Below are positions 1-6,250 of a DNA stretch of 6,426 nt, piece after piece. The stretch is from Thiotrichales bacterium. Its GTDB lineage: Bacteria; Pseudomonadota; Gammaproteobacteria; J044. The stretch covers positions 1 to 6,426 of the forward strand of contig JANTGN010000152.1 of NCBI GenBank assembly GCA_024762895.1. The letters run 5' to 3'. The notes beneath the pieces were generated by a model that saw nothing but the letters and a program-made list of their open reading frames with translations, had not been told where the DNA came from and did no database searches. Both the position numbers and the translations under genes were made by a program. How positions within the stretch are numbered: the first letter of the stretch is position 1; every line of letters starts with the position of its first letter.

Positions 1-8
1 GGGCGGTG

Positions 9-1160
9 TTATTGAATTGTCCGTTCCAGTGCCATGAGTAGTCGATCGATCTGTTCTTCGGTATGCCCTACAGAGAAAGTGAATCTCAGTCTTGCAGTCC
101 CCTCGGGGACGGTGGGTGGGCGTATGGCGGATACCAGGATGTCGTGTTCCAGCAGTTTTTCGCTAATGGAAACGGCCTTGACCGTGTCGCCAATCAGCAG
201 TGGCTGGATGGGGGTTTCGGAGGGCATGAGATCCAGTCCCAGTTCTTTCGCGCCATTTCGAAAGCGCTGAATAAGATTGCTCAGCTCTGCCCGACACCAG
301 CCTTCCTGCTGCACCAGTTTCAGGCTGGTGCGGGTTGCTTCCGCGATGGCCGCAGGCATGGCCGTGGTGTAGATATAGGTGCGTGCAGTCTGGATCAGAA
401 ACTCAATGAGGTCGTGACTGCCCGCTACAAATGCCCCTGAGGTGCCGAGTGCTTTACCCAGGGTGCCCATGAGTATAGGTACGTCTTTCGCGTCCAGAGC
501 AAGATGCTCCAGGCTGCCCTTGCCATGCTCACCGAGCACGCCAATGCCATGGGCATCATCCACCATGAGCCATGCTTCCTGCTCCCTGGCGATACGTGCC
601 AGCTCTGGAAGTGGAGCGATATCACCATCCATGCTGAAGACGCCATCGGTGAGGATGAGTTTTTCTTCGGCACCAGAACGATCGATCTTTTGGGCAAGTG
701 CCTTTGGGCTGGCATGTTCGTAACGTGAAAAACGAGCCCTGGAAAGCAGGCCGGCATCCATCAGTGAGGCATGGTTTAAGCGGTCTTCAAAGACAGCGTC
801 CACTTGAGTCAACAGGCTGGAGACCACGCCAAGGTTGGCCATGTAACCGGTCGAAAATAACAGTGCGCGTTCGCGGCCAGTGAACTCAGCCAGTTCTTCT
901 TCCAGTGCGTGGTGTGCCTGGGTATGACCATTGATGAGGTGGGCCGCCCCGCTGCCGACGCCGTAGGTATCCACGGCCTGTTTGAAGGACTTCACGACCT
1001 CCGGGTGATTGGCCAGGCCCAGGTAGTCATTACTACAGAAGGCCAGGACTTCGCGGCCATCGATCAGCATCAGTGGGCCCTGAGGGGCTTCTGCAATACG
1101 ACGATGGCGGTACAGCGCCTGTTGGCGCCTTTGCTGCAGTTCAGCAGCAAGGTCTTTCAT
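9..1160 (-). CDS. bioF: 8-amino-7-oxononanoate synthase (biotin synthesis)
   Basis: BioF is a cytoplasmic PLP enzyme that condenses pimeloyl-ACP (or pimeloyl-CoA) with L-alanine to give 8-amino-7-oxononanoate, the first step of biotin ring assembly. The 383-aa protein has the usual family length and appears complete. Visible hallmarks are FCSNDYLGLA near residues 41-50, the GSGAAHLINGH segment at about 69-79, His130 (expected to stack on PLP), the VDDAHG motif with Asp201 and His204, and GTLGKALG with Lys236 as the Schiff-base lysine. The start ATG lies inside an ATGA that also carries the bioB stop. There is no good Shine-Dalgarno sequence in front, so translation probably depends on coupling to bioB. 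The TAA stop lies 8 bases from the window edge, so the next operon gene (often bioH or bioC in this order) cannot be seen. Identification is firm from motifs and end-to-end resemblance. Confidence 0.97.
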   Translation of the reverse strand: MKDLAAELQQRRQQALYRHRRIAEAPQGPLMLIDGREVLAFCSNDYLGLANHPEVVKSFKQAVDTYGVGSGAAHLINGHTQAHHALEEELAEFTGRERALLFSTGYMANLGVVSSLLTQVDAVFEDRLNHASLMDAGLLSRARFSRYEHASPKALAQKIDRSGAEEKLILTDGVFSMDGDIAPLPELARIAREQEAWLMVDDAHGIGVLGEHGKGSLEHLALDAKDVPILMGTLGKALGTSGAFVAGSHDLIEFLIQTARTYIYTTAMPAAIAEATRTSLKLVQQEGWCRAELSNLIQRFRNGAKELGLDLMPSETPIQPLLIGDTVKAVSISEKLLEHDILVSAIRPPTVPEGTARLRFTFSVGHTEEQIDRLLMALERTIQ

Positions 1161-2176
1161 TGCTGTTGGGCTTGCTGTGCCTGTTGGATGAGGTGACTGC
1201 CACAGGCATGATCCTGTGGGTCCTCTTCTATTTCGGTGGCATGCAGGCCAAGGCGTTGGAAAAGCTGCTGGTCGTGGTTGGTTCCGGCGTTATCCGTGGT
1301 CAGCAGGCGTTCGCCATAGAAGATCGAATTGGCGCCGGCAAAAAAGCACAGGGCCTGCATTTCATCGGACATCTCCGTACGGCCGGCAGAGAGTCGGACG
1401 TCGGATCTGGGCATCAGGATACGTGCCACGGCTATGCTGCGGATAAATTCGATGGGGTCCAGCTCTTCGCTGCCATGTAATGGGGTGCCCTCCACCTGTA
1501 CCAACAGGTTGATTGGAACGGACTCCGGGTGGATCGGCATGTTGGCTAGTTGTTGCAGCATGGAGGCGCGATCGGTACTACTCTCGCCCATACCCAGTAT
1601 GCCGCCGGAACAGACATTGATACCGGCATCACGTACATGCTTCAGGGTGTCCAGGCGATCCTGGTAGACGCGGGTGGTGATGACATTACCATAGAATTCC
1701 GGTGAGGTGTCGAGGTTATGATTGTAATAATCGAGCCCTGCCTCTCGAAGACGTTCGGCCTGTTTATCGCTGAGCATGCCCAGGGTGACGCAGGATTGCA
1801 GTCCCAGTGCCTTGACGCCCTGAATCATCTCTATGACCTTGTCCAGATTCTTATCCGTAGGGTTGCGCCAAGCGGCACCCATACAGAATCGCGATGCACC
1901 GTTATCCTGTGCGGCCTGAGCGGCCTCAAGGACCTCGTTCAGAGGCATCAAGGTTTCACGTTCTAGCTCCGTTTCGTTCCTGGCGCTTTGTGAACAATAG
2001 GAACAATCCTCGGGGCAGGCACCGGTCTTGATGGAAAGCAGGCTGCTGATCTGCACCCCATTGGGGTCATGGTATTCACGGTGCAGGGTATGTGCCCTGA
2101 ACAGGAGGTCGTTGAAGGGCAGGTCGAAGAGTGCTCGAATTTCACCCAGATTCCAGTCATGACGGATTTCAGACAT
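1157..2176 (-). CDS. bioB: Biotin synthase, radical SAM enzyme
   Basis: BioB inserts sulfur into dethiobiotin to make biotin, using a radical-SAM [4Fe-4S] cluster and a sacrificial [2Fe-2S] cluster. From the chosen start the protein has 339 residues, close to the E. coli enzyme. The radical-SAM triad CxxxCxxC is Cys54, Cys58 and Cys61. The expected [2Fe-2S] ligands are Cys98 (FCMGAAW), Cys129, Cys189 and Arg261 (VRLSAGR). YNHNLDTSPEFYG at about 151-163 is the conserved SAM/substrate-site block. The open frame extends 21 codons further upstream. I chose the ATG of MSEIRHDW because GAGGAG stands about 10 bases before it, because E. coli BioB starts at the equivalent place, and because this leaves only an 8-bp overlap with the upstream gene. 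The C-terminus ends in a glutamine-rich tail (QQAQQAQQQ), which is not part of the catalytic barrel. The stop shares ATGA with bioF. Confidence 0.97.
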   Translation of the reverse strand: MSEIRHDWNLGEIRALFDLPFNDLLFRAHTLHREYHDPNGVQISSLLSIKTGACPEDCSYCSQSARNETELERETLMPLNEVLEAAQAAQDNGASRFCMGAAWRNPTDKNLDKVIEMIQGVKALGLQSCVTLGMLSDKQAERLREAGLDYYNHNLDTSPEFYGNVITTRVYQDRLDTLKHVRDAGINVCSGGILGMGESSTDRASMLQQLANMPIHPESVPINLLVQVEGTPLHGSEELDPIEFIRSIAVARILMPRSDVRLSAGRTEMSDEMQALCFFAGANSIFYGERLLTTDNAGTNHDQQLFQRLGLHATEIEEDPQDHACGSHLIQQAQQAQQQ

Positions 2177-2561
2177 GAGGGGCATTCTCCTCGTAAACGA
2201 CATCATCCCAGGTATCACGCTTAATCTTGCGAATATCATGGATGGACCAGGGAATGATAATGGCCGCAGCGATGGCCCAGAAGGTCAGATAATAGCTGAT
2301 CTTGACCGGGAAAAAGGTGGCGACCACCACGAGAAAACCCGTCAGCGCATAGAAACGATAGGCCGCCTGCTGGGTGTATTGACCGACCTTGGGGTTGGGG
2401 TGGTGCCGGTTGAATGCATAGAACAGCATCGAGCCACCGAACCAGAGGGCGATAAAAGGTACGGGAATTACGATGGCCAGGATGTTGCCATAGTTGAAGA
2501 ATTTTGCGGCATTGGCTGCCGATTGACCGGTGACGATGCGTTCAGATGACTGTTCAGACAT
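2169..2561 (-). CDS. Small membrane protein of unknown function, first gene of the bio operon
   Basis: I do not recognise this 130-aa protein. It has a polar N-terminus (about residues 1-26), three likely membrane helices at about 27-50, 70-86 and 89-107, and a charged C-terminal tail (DIRKIKRDTWDDVVYEENAPHV). Between helices 1 and 2 lies a polar loop with HHPNPKVGQYTQQAAYR. There is no clear signal peptide, no cysteine, and no catalytic motif I can name. It is convincingly a gene: it lies right behind a good promoter, fills the space to bioB, and overlaps bioB by 8 bp. I chose the ATG of MSEQSSERI. A TTG six codons upstream would sit almost on the predicted transcript start and is less likely. 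No Shine-Dalgarno sequence precedes the ATG; the stretch before it is pyrimidine-rich. A biotin-related role, for example in uptake or in support of BioB, is only an inference from position. Confidence 0.8.
   Translation of the reverse strand: MSEQSSERIVTGQSAANAAKFFNYGNILAIVIPVPFIALWFGGSMLFYAFNRHHPNPKVGQYTQQAAYRFYALTGFLVVVATFFPVKISYYLTFWAIAAAIIIPWSIHDIRKIKRDTWDDVVYEENAPHV
2181..2195 (-). promoter_or_regulatory. Ribosome binding site that decides the bioB start
   Basis: Read on the minus strand, GAGGAGA stands about 9-10 bases before the ATG at 2176, inside the 3' end of the upstream membrane-protein gene. An in-frame ATG at 2185 is almost directly abutted by this purine run, too close for normal initiation. 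The spacing therefore selects 2176. This is the clearest Shine-Dalgarno sequence in the biotin operon here, suggesting that bioB is independently well translated while bioF relies on coupling. Confidence 0.7.
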
Positions 2562-2587
2562 GGAATAGAGGTATATCAATGTAGGGG

Positions 2588-2620
2588 TTGTCAGTCTAGT
2601 GAATCGGACAGGACTGTCAA
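2588..2620. promoter_or_regulatory. Candidate BirA (biotin repressor) operator
   Basis: The inverted repeat TTGTCAGTC (2588-2596) and GACTGTCAA (2612-2620) is separated by exactly 15 bp, and the arms match as an inverted repeat at 8 of 9 positions. Known gammaproteobacterial BirA sites have the form TTGTAAACC, a spacer of about 14-16 bp, and GGTTTACAA. Here the outer TTGT/CAA ends and the geometry fit. The inner bases differ, with about 6 and 5 of 9 positions agreeing with that consensus. The site covers the -35 and -10 boxes of the bio promoter, so biotin-bound BirA would block RNA polymerase. Architecture and position are strong, the base match moderate. It could also be a site for another dimeric repressor. 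Confidence 0.6.
2593..2620 (-). promoter_or_regulatory. Predicted sigma-70 promoter of the biotin operon
   Basis: On the minus strand a perfect -35 box TTGACA (2620-2615) is followed by a 16-bp spacer and the -10 box TAGACT (2598-2593, 4 of 6 consensus bases). Transcription would start near 2586, giving a leader of about 25 bases before the ATG at 2561. It is the best promoter match in the gap and points at the small membrane protein, bioB and bioF. The boxes coincide with the two arms of the inverted repeat described separately. This is prediction from sequence only. Confidence 0.6.
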
Positions 2621-2636
2621 CTTTATACCCTTGGGG

Positions 2637-2666
2637 ATGACTCTCGAGGGTGGTATGGCCTATGAT
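2637..2666 (+). promoter_or_regulatory. Possible promoter of comF
   Basis: ATGACT (2637-2642, 4/6 match to the -35 consensus) is followed by an 18-bp spacer and TATGAT (2661-2666, 5/6 match to the -10 consensus). Transcription would begin near 2673, about 24 bases before the comF ATG at 2697. If real, it excludes the longer in-frame comF starts at 2631, 2637 and 2655, which lie upstream of the transcript start. The match is modest, and other arrangements in this divergent gap cannot be excluded. Confidence 0.35.
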
Positions 2667-2696
2667 TCATTACATAAACTGTCAGGGAATGACATT

Positions 2697-3407
2697 ATGC
2701 CCGATCTGTATCGGTTCATGGAACTCATCCTGTCACCGGCCTGCCTGGTCTGCGGGGCATCAGCGCAGCGGGGAGCTGACCTCTGTCTTGAATGTGGCGA
2801 TCTCCTTACCCTGAACTGGCCTGCCTGCCCACGATGTGCCCTGCCTGTAGAGCATGGTTTTCAGGGTCTCTGTGGCCACTGTATCAGAAAACCACCAGCC
2901 TATGATGCCAGTCTTTCATTCTGGCGATACCGGGCCCCTCTGGACGGCCTGTTGATGGGATTGAAGTATCACCGGCAGTTGCCGGTAGCCCGTTTGCTGG
3001 GTCGTCTGATGACGGAGCATCTTTCTGATACGTCCATCGTCATACCGCAGGCCCTGGTGCCGGTGCCACTGCACGTCTCACGTTTGCGCCAACGAGGCTT
3101 TAATCAGTCGATTGAACTGTTCTTACCCGTGGCCAGGGCAATGGGTATCCCTTTACTTCGGGAAGTGGTGATACGTCAGTGCGCTACCAGTAGCCAGGTG
3201 GGCCTGAGTCGCAGCCAACGCCGCCGGAATCTTCGCGGCGCTTTCTTAGTCAGGGGCACACTGCCCAGGCATGTGGCTATTGTTGATGATGTGGTCACCA
3301 CCGGGGCCACGGTCAATGAGCTGGCGCGTGTCCTGAGACGAGCGGGGGTGGAGTGTATCGATGTCTGGTCGGTAGCGAGGGCGGATGAGCCTCATTCGAC
3401 CAGGTAG
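2697..3407 (+). CDS. comF: ComF/GntX family phosphoribosyltransferase-like protein
   Basis: This is a 236-aa cytoplasmic protein of the ComF family, which is linked to DNA uptake in competent bacteria and to utilisation of external DNA in enteric bacteria. Its exact biochemical reaction is not settled. The N-terminal zinc-finger part has four CxxC pairs: Cys16/19, Cys30/33, Cys44/47 and Cys59/62. The C-terminal phosphoribosyltransferase fold shows VPVPLH and RGFNQS (133-138) and the PRPP-binding loop VAIVDDVVTTGAT (193-205). The frame is open 22 codons further upstream. I chose the ATG at 2697 because it leaves 15 residues before the first cysteine pair, similar to relatives, and because AGGGA lies 8 bases before it. 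ATG at 2655, preceded by GAGGGTGG, is the main alternative. The gene diverges from the bio operon, a neighbourhood seen in other gammaproteobacteria, and its end overlaps the convergent ubiA by 16 bp. Confidence 0.93.
   Translation: MPDLYRFMELILSPACLVCGASAQRGADLCLECGDLLTLNWPACPRCALPVEHGFQGLCGHCIRKPPAYDASLSFWRYRAPLDGLLMGLKYHRQLPVARLLGRLMTEHLSDTSIVIPQALVPVPLHVSRLRQRGFNQSIELFLPVARAMGIPLLREVVIRQCATSSQVGLSRSQRRRNLRGAFLVRGTLPRHVAIVDDVVTTGATVNELARVLRRAGVECIDVWSVARADEPHSTR
3365..3403. repeat. Inverted repeat across the convergent comF and ubiA gene ends
   Basis: CTGGTCG (3365-3371) and CGACCAG (3397-3403) form perfect 7-bp arms around a 25-base loop. The loop itself contains the tight palindrome ATGAG-C-CTCAT (3385-3395). 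The structure covers the ubiA stop (3392-3394) and ends just before the comF stop (3405-3407). It could fold in transcripts from either strand. No U-run follows on either side, so it is not a canonical intrinsic terminator, and it may be a by-product of coding sequence. Confidence 0.3.
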
Positions 3408-4288
3408 TCCATCACGATGCCTGCAAAGATCACCAGTCCCAGCCAGTTATTATTAAGAAATGCCCTGAAACAGGCAGCAGGCTTACGTTCAAAAATCAGT
3501 ACCTGCTGGTACACGGCCAGGCCAGCGGCACCGATCAGGCTAAAATAGTAAGGCCAGCCCAGGCCAGCCTGTTGTCCCACCAGGTACAGGGCAAAAAAGA
3601 ACATCAATTGTAGGACGCCAATTATCAGGCGGTCCTGATCTCCAAAAAGGATGGCCGTGGATTTAACCCCGATGCTCAGATCATCCTTACGGTCGGCCAT
3701 GGCATACATGGTGTCATAGGCGGTCGTCCAGAGCAGGGTTGCCAGAAAGATCAGCCAGGCCACCGGTGGAGGAAACGCACCAGTCTGGGCACTAAAGGCC
3801 ATGGGGACCGCCCAGCCAAAAGCGGCACCCAGGTGAACCTGGGGCAGGTAGTGAAAACGTTTCATGAAGGGGTAGCTGGCAGCGAGGATGATGGCGACCA
3901 CGGAAAGCTTGATCGTTAATGGGTTGAGCTGAATGACCAGGGCAAAGGCCAGTAATGCCAGGCCTATGAAAACGGCCAGCGCCTCCCTCGCGCTAATCGC
4001 ACCACAGGCAACAGGGCGTTCGCGTGTACGTTGAACATGTGGATCAATATCGCGATCTGCAAAGTCATTAATGGCGCAGCCCGCTGAGCGCATGAGCACA
4101 ACGCCTGCTACAAAGATGAATACCAGCCAGGGTGATGGACTCCCTTCAGCGGCAATCCAGAGCGCCCAGAGGGTGGGCCAGAGCAGCAGATAAATACCGA
4201 TTGGACGATCCAGACGAATGAGGCGCGCATAGTGTTTGAGGCGATGACGCAGAAAAGCAGGGTCCTTGAGTTGCGAGCTGATGGGCAT
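3392..4288 (-). CDS. ubiA: 4-hydroxybenzoate polyprenyltransferase (ubiquinone synthesis)
   Basis: UbiA is an integral inner-membrane enzyme that attaches the polyprenyl tail to 4-hydroxybenzoate, the membrane-committing step of ubiquinone synthesis. The 298-aa product has normal family length. The first Mg-diphosphate motif is NDFADRDID (Asn74, Asp75, Asp78, Asp82) and the second is YDTMYAMADRKDD (Asp192, Asp199, Asp202, Asp203), followed by the conserved IGVKSTAILFG. RLDRPIGIYLLLWPTLWALW near 25-44 is the typical entry helix. Several further hydrophobic helices follow to the C-terminus. The start ATG (MPISSQLKD) is the only sensible one; the preceding bases show only a weak Shine-Dalgarno sequence. 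No ubiC (chorismate lyase), a common partner, is visible. The gene diverges from gor across 67 bp and converges on comF with overlapping ends. Confidence 0.97.
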   Translation of the reverse strand: MPISSQLKDPAFLRHRLKHYARLIRLDRPIGIYLLLWPTLWALWIAAEGSPSPWLVFIFVAGVVLMRSAGCAINDFADRDIDPHVQRTRERPVACGAISAREALAVFIGLALLAFALVIQLNPLTIKLSVVAIILAASYPFMKRFHYLPQVHLGAAFGWAVPMAFSAQTGAFPPPVAWLIFLATLLWTTAYDTMYAMADRKDDLSIGVKSTAILFGDQDRLIIGVLQLMFFFALYLVGQQAGLGWPYYFSLIGAAGLAVYQQVLIFERKPAACFRAFLNNNWLGLVIFAGIVMDYLVE

Positions 4289-4355
4289 GATTTCGTGCTG
4301 ATCGGGGAAAGAATGTTATCTTATCAAAGATTAATATTTTAAGCGGGATGAAGAC
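4289..4355. promoter_or_regulatory. Divergent ubiA/gor intergenic region
   Basis: This 67-bp gap must hold both the ubiA and gor starts. The part from about 4311 to 4341 is markedly AT-rich compared with the surrounding DNA. It contains TTATC twice in tandem (4316-4325) and a small dyad ATCTT-ATCA-AAGAT (4318-4331). I find only weak promoter matches: TTAAAA, 18 bp, TAACAT towards ubiA, and nothing better than TATCTT or TAATAT as a -10 towards gor. AAGCGGGA near 4341-4348 is a poor ribosome binding site for gor. The region is assigned by position, and no operator is identified. Confidence 0.45.
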
Positions 4356-5705
4356 ATGAGTAAGCACTACGATCTGATTGCAATTGGAGGCGGCAGCGGC
4401 GGTCTCTCTGTGGCGGAGCGTGCGGCGAAGTACGGAAAGCGTTGCGCAGTGATTGAATCCGGGCGCCTGGGTGGGACCTGTGTGAATGTTGGCTGTGTCC
4501 CCAAGAAAGTAATGTGGTACGGGGCCGAGATAGCCCATGCCCTGGAGGCGGCGGCGGATTATGGCTTCGATGTCTCCGTGAATGGTTTTGACTGGTCGGA
4601 ACTGGTGCGTAGGCGTGAGGCCTATATCAGCGGTATTAATACCTGGTATCACAGCTATCTGTCGGACTCGGATATAGACGAGATTCAGGGGTATGCCCGT
4701 TTTATCGACGCCCATACCGTGGAGGTGAACGGTCAGACCTATACGGCTGATCATATTGCGATATCAACGGGCGGACGTCCCGTGACACCATCGGTACCGG
4801 GTGCGGAGCTGGGGATAGACTCCGATGGCTTTTTTGCCCTGAAAGAACAGCCTAAGAGGGTAGCTGTCGTTGGCGCAGGATATATTGCCGTTGAGGTGGC
4901 CGGGGTTCTGAATGCACTGGGTACCGAGGTGAGCCTGTATCTGCGAAAACAGCACTTCCTGCGGAGTTTTGACGCCATGTTGCGCGAAGGGTTGATGGAG
5001 CAGATGCTGGAAGACGGTATATCAATCTTTCCCAGCACCCAGGTGGGCTCCCTGGAAAAGGAAGAGGATGGAACCCTGACGCTGATCTGTGACAAGGGTA
5101 CGCGAACTCCGGGGCTGGATGCCGTTATCTGGGCTATAGGGAGAACTCCGAATACGGATGATCTCAACCTGGAGGCCGCGGGGATCAGTTGTAATGAGCA
5201 CGGTTTTATTCCTACCGATGCCTTTCAGAATACGAATGTCGAGGGGGTGTATGCCCTGGGCGATATTACAGGGCGTGAACAACTGACGCCTGTCGCAATC
5301 GCCGCTGCCAGGCGACTGGCGGATCGCCTGTTTAATAACCAGCCTGAACGTAGGCTGGAATACAAAAATATCGCCTCGGTGATTTTCAGTCATCCTCCCA
5401 TTGGCACCGTCGGACTGACCGAGACCGAAGCGAGGGATCTGCATGGCGAGGCAGTTAAAATCTACCAGACTCGTTTTACTTCCATGCAATACAGCTTCAC
5501 CGAGCGCAGGGTCCAGACCGCCATGAAACTGGTCACCGTTGGGGCAAAGGAGAAAGTGGTGGGTTGTCATATCATCGGCCCGGGAGCGGATGAGATGCTT
5601 CAGGGCTTTGCGGTTGCGATCCGTATGGGGGCAACTAAACAGGATCTGGATGATACCGTGGCCATTCACCCCACCAGTGCGGAAGAACTGGTTACGATGC
5701 GATGA
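4356..5705 (+). CDS. gor: Glutathione-disulfide reductase
   Basis: This cytoplasmic FAD flavoenzyme reduces glutathione disulfide with NADPH, keeping the thiol pool reduced. The 449-aa protein aligns by eye with E. coli Gor from MSKHYD to the C-terminal EELVTMR. The FAD-binding GGGSGG motif lies at residues 11-16. The redox-active disulfide is Cys42/Cys47 in GGTCVNVGCVPKK. The NADPH Rossmann motif GAGYIAVE is at 173-180, followed by LRKQHFLRSFD with Arg197 and Arg203, which in the E. coli enzyme bind the 2'-phosphate of NADPH, so NADPH is the expected cofactor. ALGDITG near 300-306 is the second FAD contact. HPTSAEE supplies the catalytic His438-Glu443 pair. It starts a plus-strand cluster and overlaps the next gene by 4 bp (ATGA). 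All key residues are intact. Related flavoenzymes such as mercuric or dihydrolipoyl reductase fit less well. Confidence 0.97.
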   Translation: MSKHYDLIAIGGGSGGLSVAERAAKYGKRCAVIESGRLGGTCVNVGCVPKKVMWYGAEIAHALEAAADYGFDVSVNGFDWSELVRRREAYISGINTWYHSYLSDSDIDEIQGYARFIDAHTVEVNGQTYTADHIAISTGGRPVTPSVPGAELGIDSDGFFALKEQPKRVAVVGAGYIAVEVAGVLNALGTEVSLYLRKQHFLRSFDAMLREGLMEQMLEDGISIFPSTQVGSLEKEEDGTLTLICDKGTRTPGLDAVIWAIGRTPNTDDLNLEAAGISCNEHGFIPTDAFQNTNVEGVYALGDITGREQLTPVAIAAARRLADRLFNNQPERRLEYKNIASVIFSHPPIGTVGLTETEARDLHGEAVKIYQTRFTSMQYSFTERRVQTAMKLVTVGAKEKVVGCHIIGPGADEMLQGFAVAIRMGATKQDLDDTVAIHPTSAEELVTMR

Positions 5706-6250
5706 GTGTTCGTCGCTTTGAAGGGAGTGCACCGCAATTAGCCGAAGGTGTCTATATCGATGAGGCCGCGAGTGTCATTGGCGATGTGCACCTGGGGCAG
5801 GACAGTTCGGTCTGGCCAGGTTGTGTACTGCGAGGTGATGTACATCATATTCGAATTGGTTCACGAACCAACATACAGGATGGTTCGGTCCTGCATGTGA
5901 GTCATGATAGTGACTATCATCCAGGCGGGTTTCCCCTGATTATTGGGGATGATGTCACTGTGGGTCACAATGCCACGGTCCATGCCTGTACCGTGGGTGA
6001 CCGTTGCCTGATCGGCATGGGATGCATTGTGCTGGATGGTGCGGTCCTGGAGGATGAGGTCATGCTTGGAGCTGGGTCGGTGGTATCGCCGGGAAAAAGA
6101 CTGGCATCCGGCTACCTGTGGCTTGGGCAGCCGGCAAGAAGGATTCGTCCGCTCAGTGACGAAGAAATGGTGTTTCTGCGTTATTCGGCAGAGCATTATG
6201 TGCGTTTAAAGAACCGACACCTGGCTGAACATGTTAGAACAACTGGCTGA
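5702..6250 (+). CDS. yrdA: Gamma-class carbonic anhydrase-like protein, YrdA type
   Basis: This 182-aa protein has a left-handed beta-helix built from hexapeptide repeats, and is similar to E. coli YrdA along its whole length. RGDVHHIRIGSRTNIQDGSVLHV (about 44-66) and the closing RPLSDEEM block are typical. By comparison with the methanogen enzyme Cam, the metal ligands should be His65, His89 and His94, all present. Family members are trimers with metal sites at subunit interfaces. Many YrdA/PaaY-like members show low or condition-dependent carbonic anhydrase activity, so the enzymatic role is not assured. The ATG lies in an ATGA shared with the gor stop and has no Shine-Dalgarno sequence, suggesting coupling to gor translation. 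Its 3' end overlaps the following gene by 20 bp. Co-expression with gor hints at a redox-related setting, but that is inference. Confidence 0.93.
   Translation: MSVRRFEGSAPQLAEGVYIDEAASVIGDVHLGQDSSVWPGCVLRGDVHHIRIGSRTNIQDGSVLHVSHDSDYHPGGFPLIIGDDVTVGHNATVHACTVGDRCLIGMGCIVLDGAVLEDEVMLGAGSVVSPGKRLASGYLWLGQPARRIRPLSDEEMVFLRYSAEHYVRLKNRHLAEHVRTTG

Noticed and set aside
1..8. Possible start of the next biotin operon gene beyond bioF
   Set aside because: Only 8 bases remain after the bioF stop and they contain no start codon. Nothing can be called.
1115..1128. Small GC hairpin GCGCC-TGTT-GGCGC early in bioF
   Set aside because: It has only 5 bp of stem inside coding sequence and no U-run. It is likely chance and shows no sign of an attenuator.
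2175..2549. Plus-strand open frame opposite the small membrane protein, raising doubt about which strand is coding
   Set aside because: The minus-strand frame has membrane helices in sensible order, a promoter, and operon-like overlap with bioB. The plus-strand frame has none of these.
4316..4331. Tandem TTATC repeat and short ATCTT/AAGAT dyad between ubiA and gor, considered as an operator
   Set aside because: The arms are only 5 bp in AT-rich DNA and match no regulator site I can name, so they are noted only in the intergenic entry.
4146..4754. Long minus-strand open frame (202 codons) opposite the gor start and ubiA start
   Set aside because: It is antisense to firmly identified genes, spans the gor promoter gap, and its translation shows no recognisable motif. 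It is a shadow frame.
5022..5732. Minus-strand open frame of 236 codons opposite gor
   Set aside because: It lies fully opposite conserved gor coding sequence and has no family features or ribosome site. It is a shadow frame.
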